A DNA stretch of 64,000 nucleotides from Pseudomonas fluorescens (GTDB lineage Bacteria > Pseudomonadota > Gammaproteobacteria > Pseudomonadales > Pseudomonadaceae): positions 1 through 64,000 of the forward strand of contig NZ_MOBX01000003.1 in NCBI RefSeq assembly GCF_003732425.1, in the 5' to 3' direction. The notes beneath the pieces were generated by a model. That model was not told where the DNA came from and made no database searches. It saw only the letters and a list, made by a program, of their open reading frames with translations. Both the position numbers and the translations under genes were made by a program. This document shows positions 63,884 through 64,000 of this stretch, piece after piece (the first letter of the stretch is position 1; each line of letters begins with the position of its first letter).

Positions 63884-64000
63884 AAGCGGTCACCCGAGTC
63901 TCGATGTGCGGTGTTTGCAGTTCGATGAAGTATTTGCGCAGCAGGTTCTGCGCGCTGAGCAGGCGATAGTCCTTGCTGGCGCGGAAGTCCGAGAGCGGCG
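63876..64000 (-). CDS. xdhA: Xanthine dehydrogenase small subunit, 3' end only
   Basis: The last ~41 codons of a frame entering from the right: PLSDFRASKDYRLLSAQNLL, then RKYFIELQTPHIETRV. This matches the C-terminus of XdhA, where the FAD/[2Fe-2S] subunit ends. The stop overlaps the xdhB start, as in other pseudomonads. The rest of the gene and the operon promoter are outside the window. Confidence 0.9.
   Translation of the reverse strand, partial: PLSDFRASKDYRLLSAQNLLRKYFIELQTPHIETRVTAYV

Noticed and set aside
60704..63928. A 1074-codon open frame on the plus strand
   Set aside because: Antisense to xdhC and xdhB. Crosses the REP element and shows no recognisable domain.
1..64000. tRNA or rRNA genes
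   Set aside because: No cloverleaf or conserved rRNA sequence was noticed on either strand by eye; a covariance scan was not possible.

Overview
The window reads as chromosomal DNA of a Pseudomonas of the fluorescens group. Base composition is GC-rich, and three families of Pseudomonas-type REP palindromes are scattered between genes. Several gene blocks match, from memory, the conserved Pseudomonas order cysH-thrH-pabB, ppsR/ppsA, rraA-cmaX-crfX-cmpX-sigX-oprF, and cobA-nasC-nirD-nirB-kinase-nasA-nasT-nasS. Gene density is high. I see no tRNA, rRNA, CRISPR array, prophage or intact insertion sequence.

Layout. 1-2534: 5' part of an Rhs polymorphic-toxin gene running off the left edge. 2.8-9.9 kb: HAD phosphatase, SDR and LysR divergent pair, hydantoin/allantoin racemase with an NCS1 permease, cysH, thrH. 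10-14.7 kb: pabB, then a three-gene unit of unknown role (ATP-grasp ligase, 7-TM inactive transglutaminase, retropepsin-like protease). 15-23.5 kb: 2-methylcitrate cycle operon for propionate (GntR regulator, prpB, prpC, acnD, prpF, prpD). 23.5-26 kb: DMT exporter and divergent MocR regulator. 26-35.3 kb: ppsR/ppsA, a hydrolase, rraA, and the cell-envelope module cmaX-crfX-cmpX-sigX-oprF. 35.3-47.2 kb: assimilatory nitrate block. 47.4-56.4 kb: pyrD, rmf, rlmL, a membrane diguanylate cyclase, dacB, yggL. 56.6-64 kb: benE-type transporter, GntR regulator and purine catabolism genes guaD, xdhC, xdhB, xdhA (cut by the right edge).

The most coherent regulatory signal is in the nitrate block. All three transcription units (nasS-nasT; nasA-kinase; nirB-nirD-nasC-cobA) start with a sigma-54 type GG-N10-GC promoter, followed by tandem hairpins with six-base loops of form A-x-x-G-x-x, followed by a terminator whose 5' arm overlaps the last hairpin. 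This is the layout expected of ANTAR-protein antitermination, and nasT in the same block encodes an ANTAR protein. The nirB leader appears to carry three such hairpins instead of two, and nasST appears to be subject to its own product.

Other points: palindromic ATTGTCGACAAT sites at the propionate regulator, one overlapping its Shine-Dalgarno region; a REP-derived tail on CobA; two copies of a short MITE-like element ending in CCCTCACCC repeats; structured DNA upstream of rmf; and a possible small RNA upstream of rlmL.
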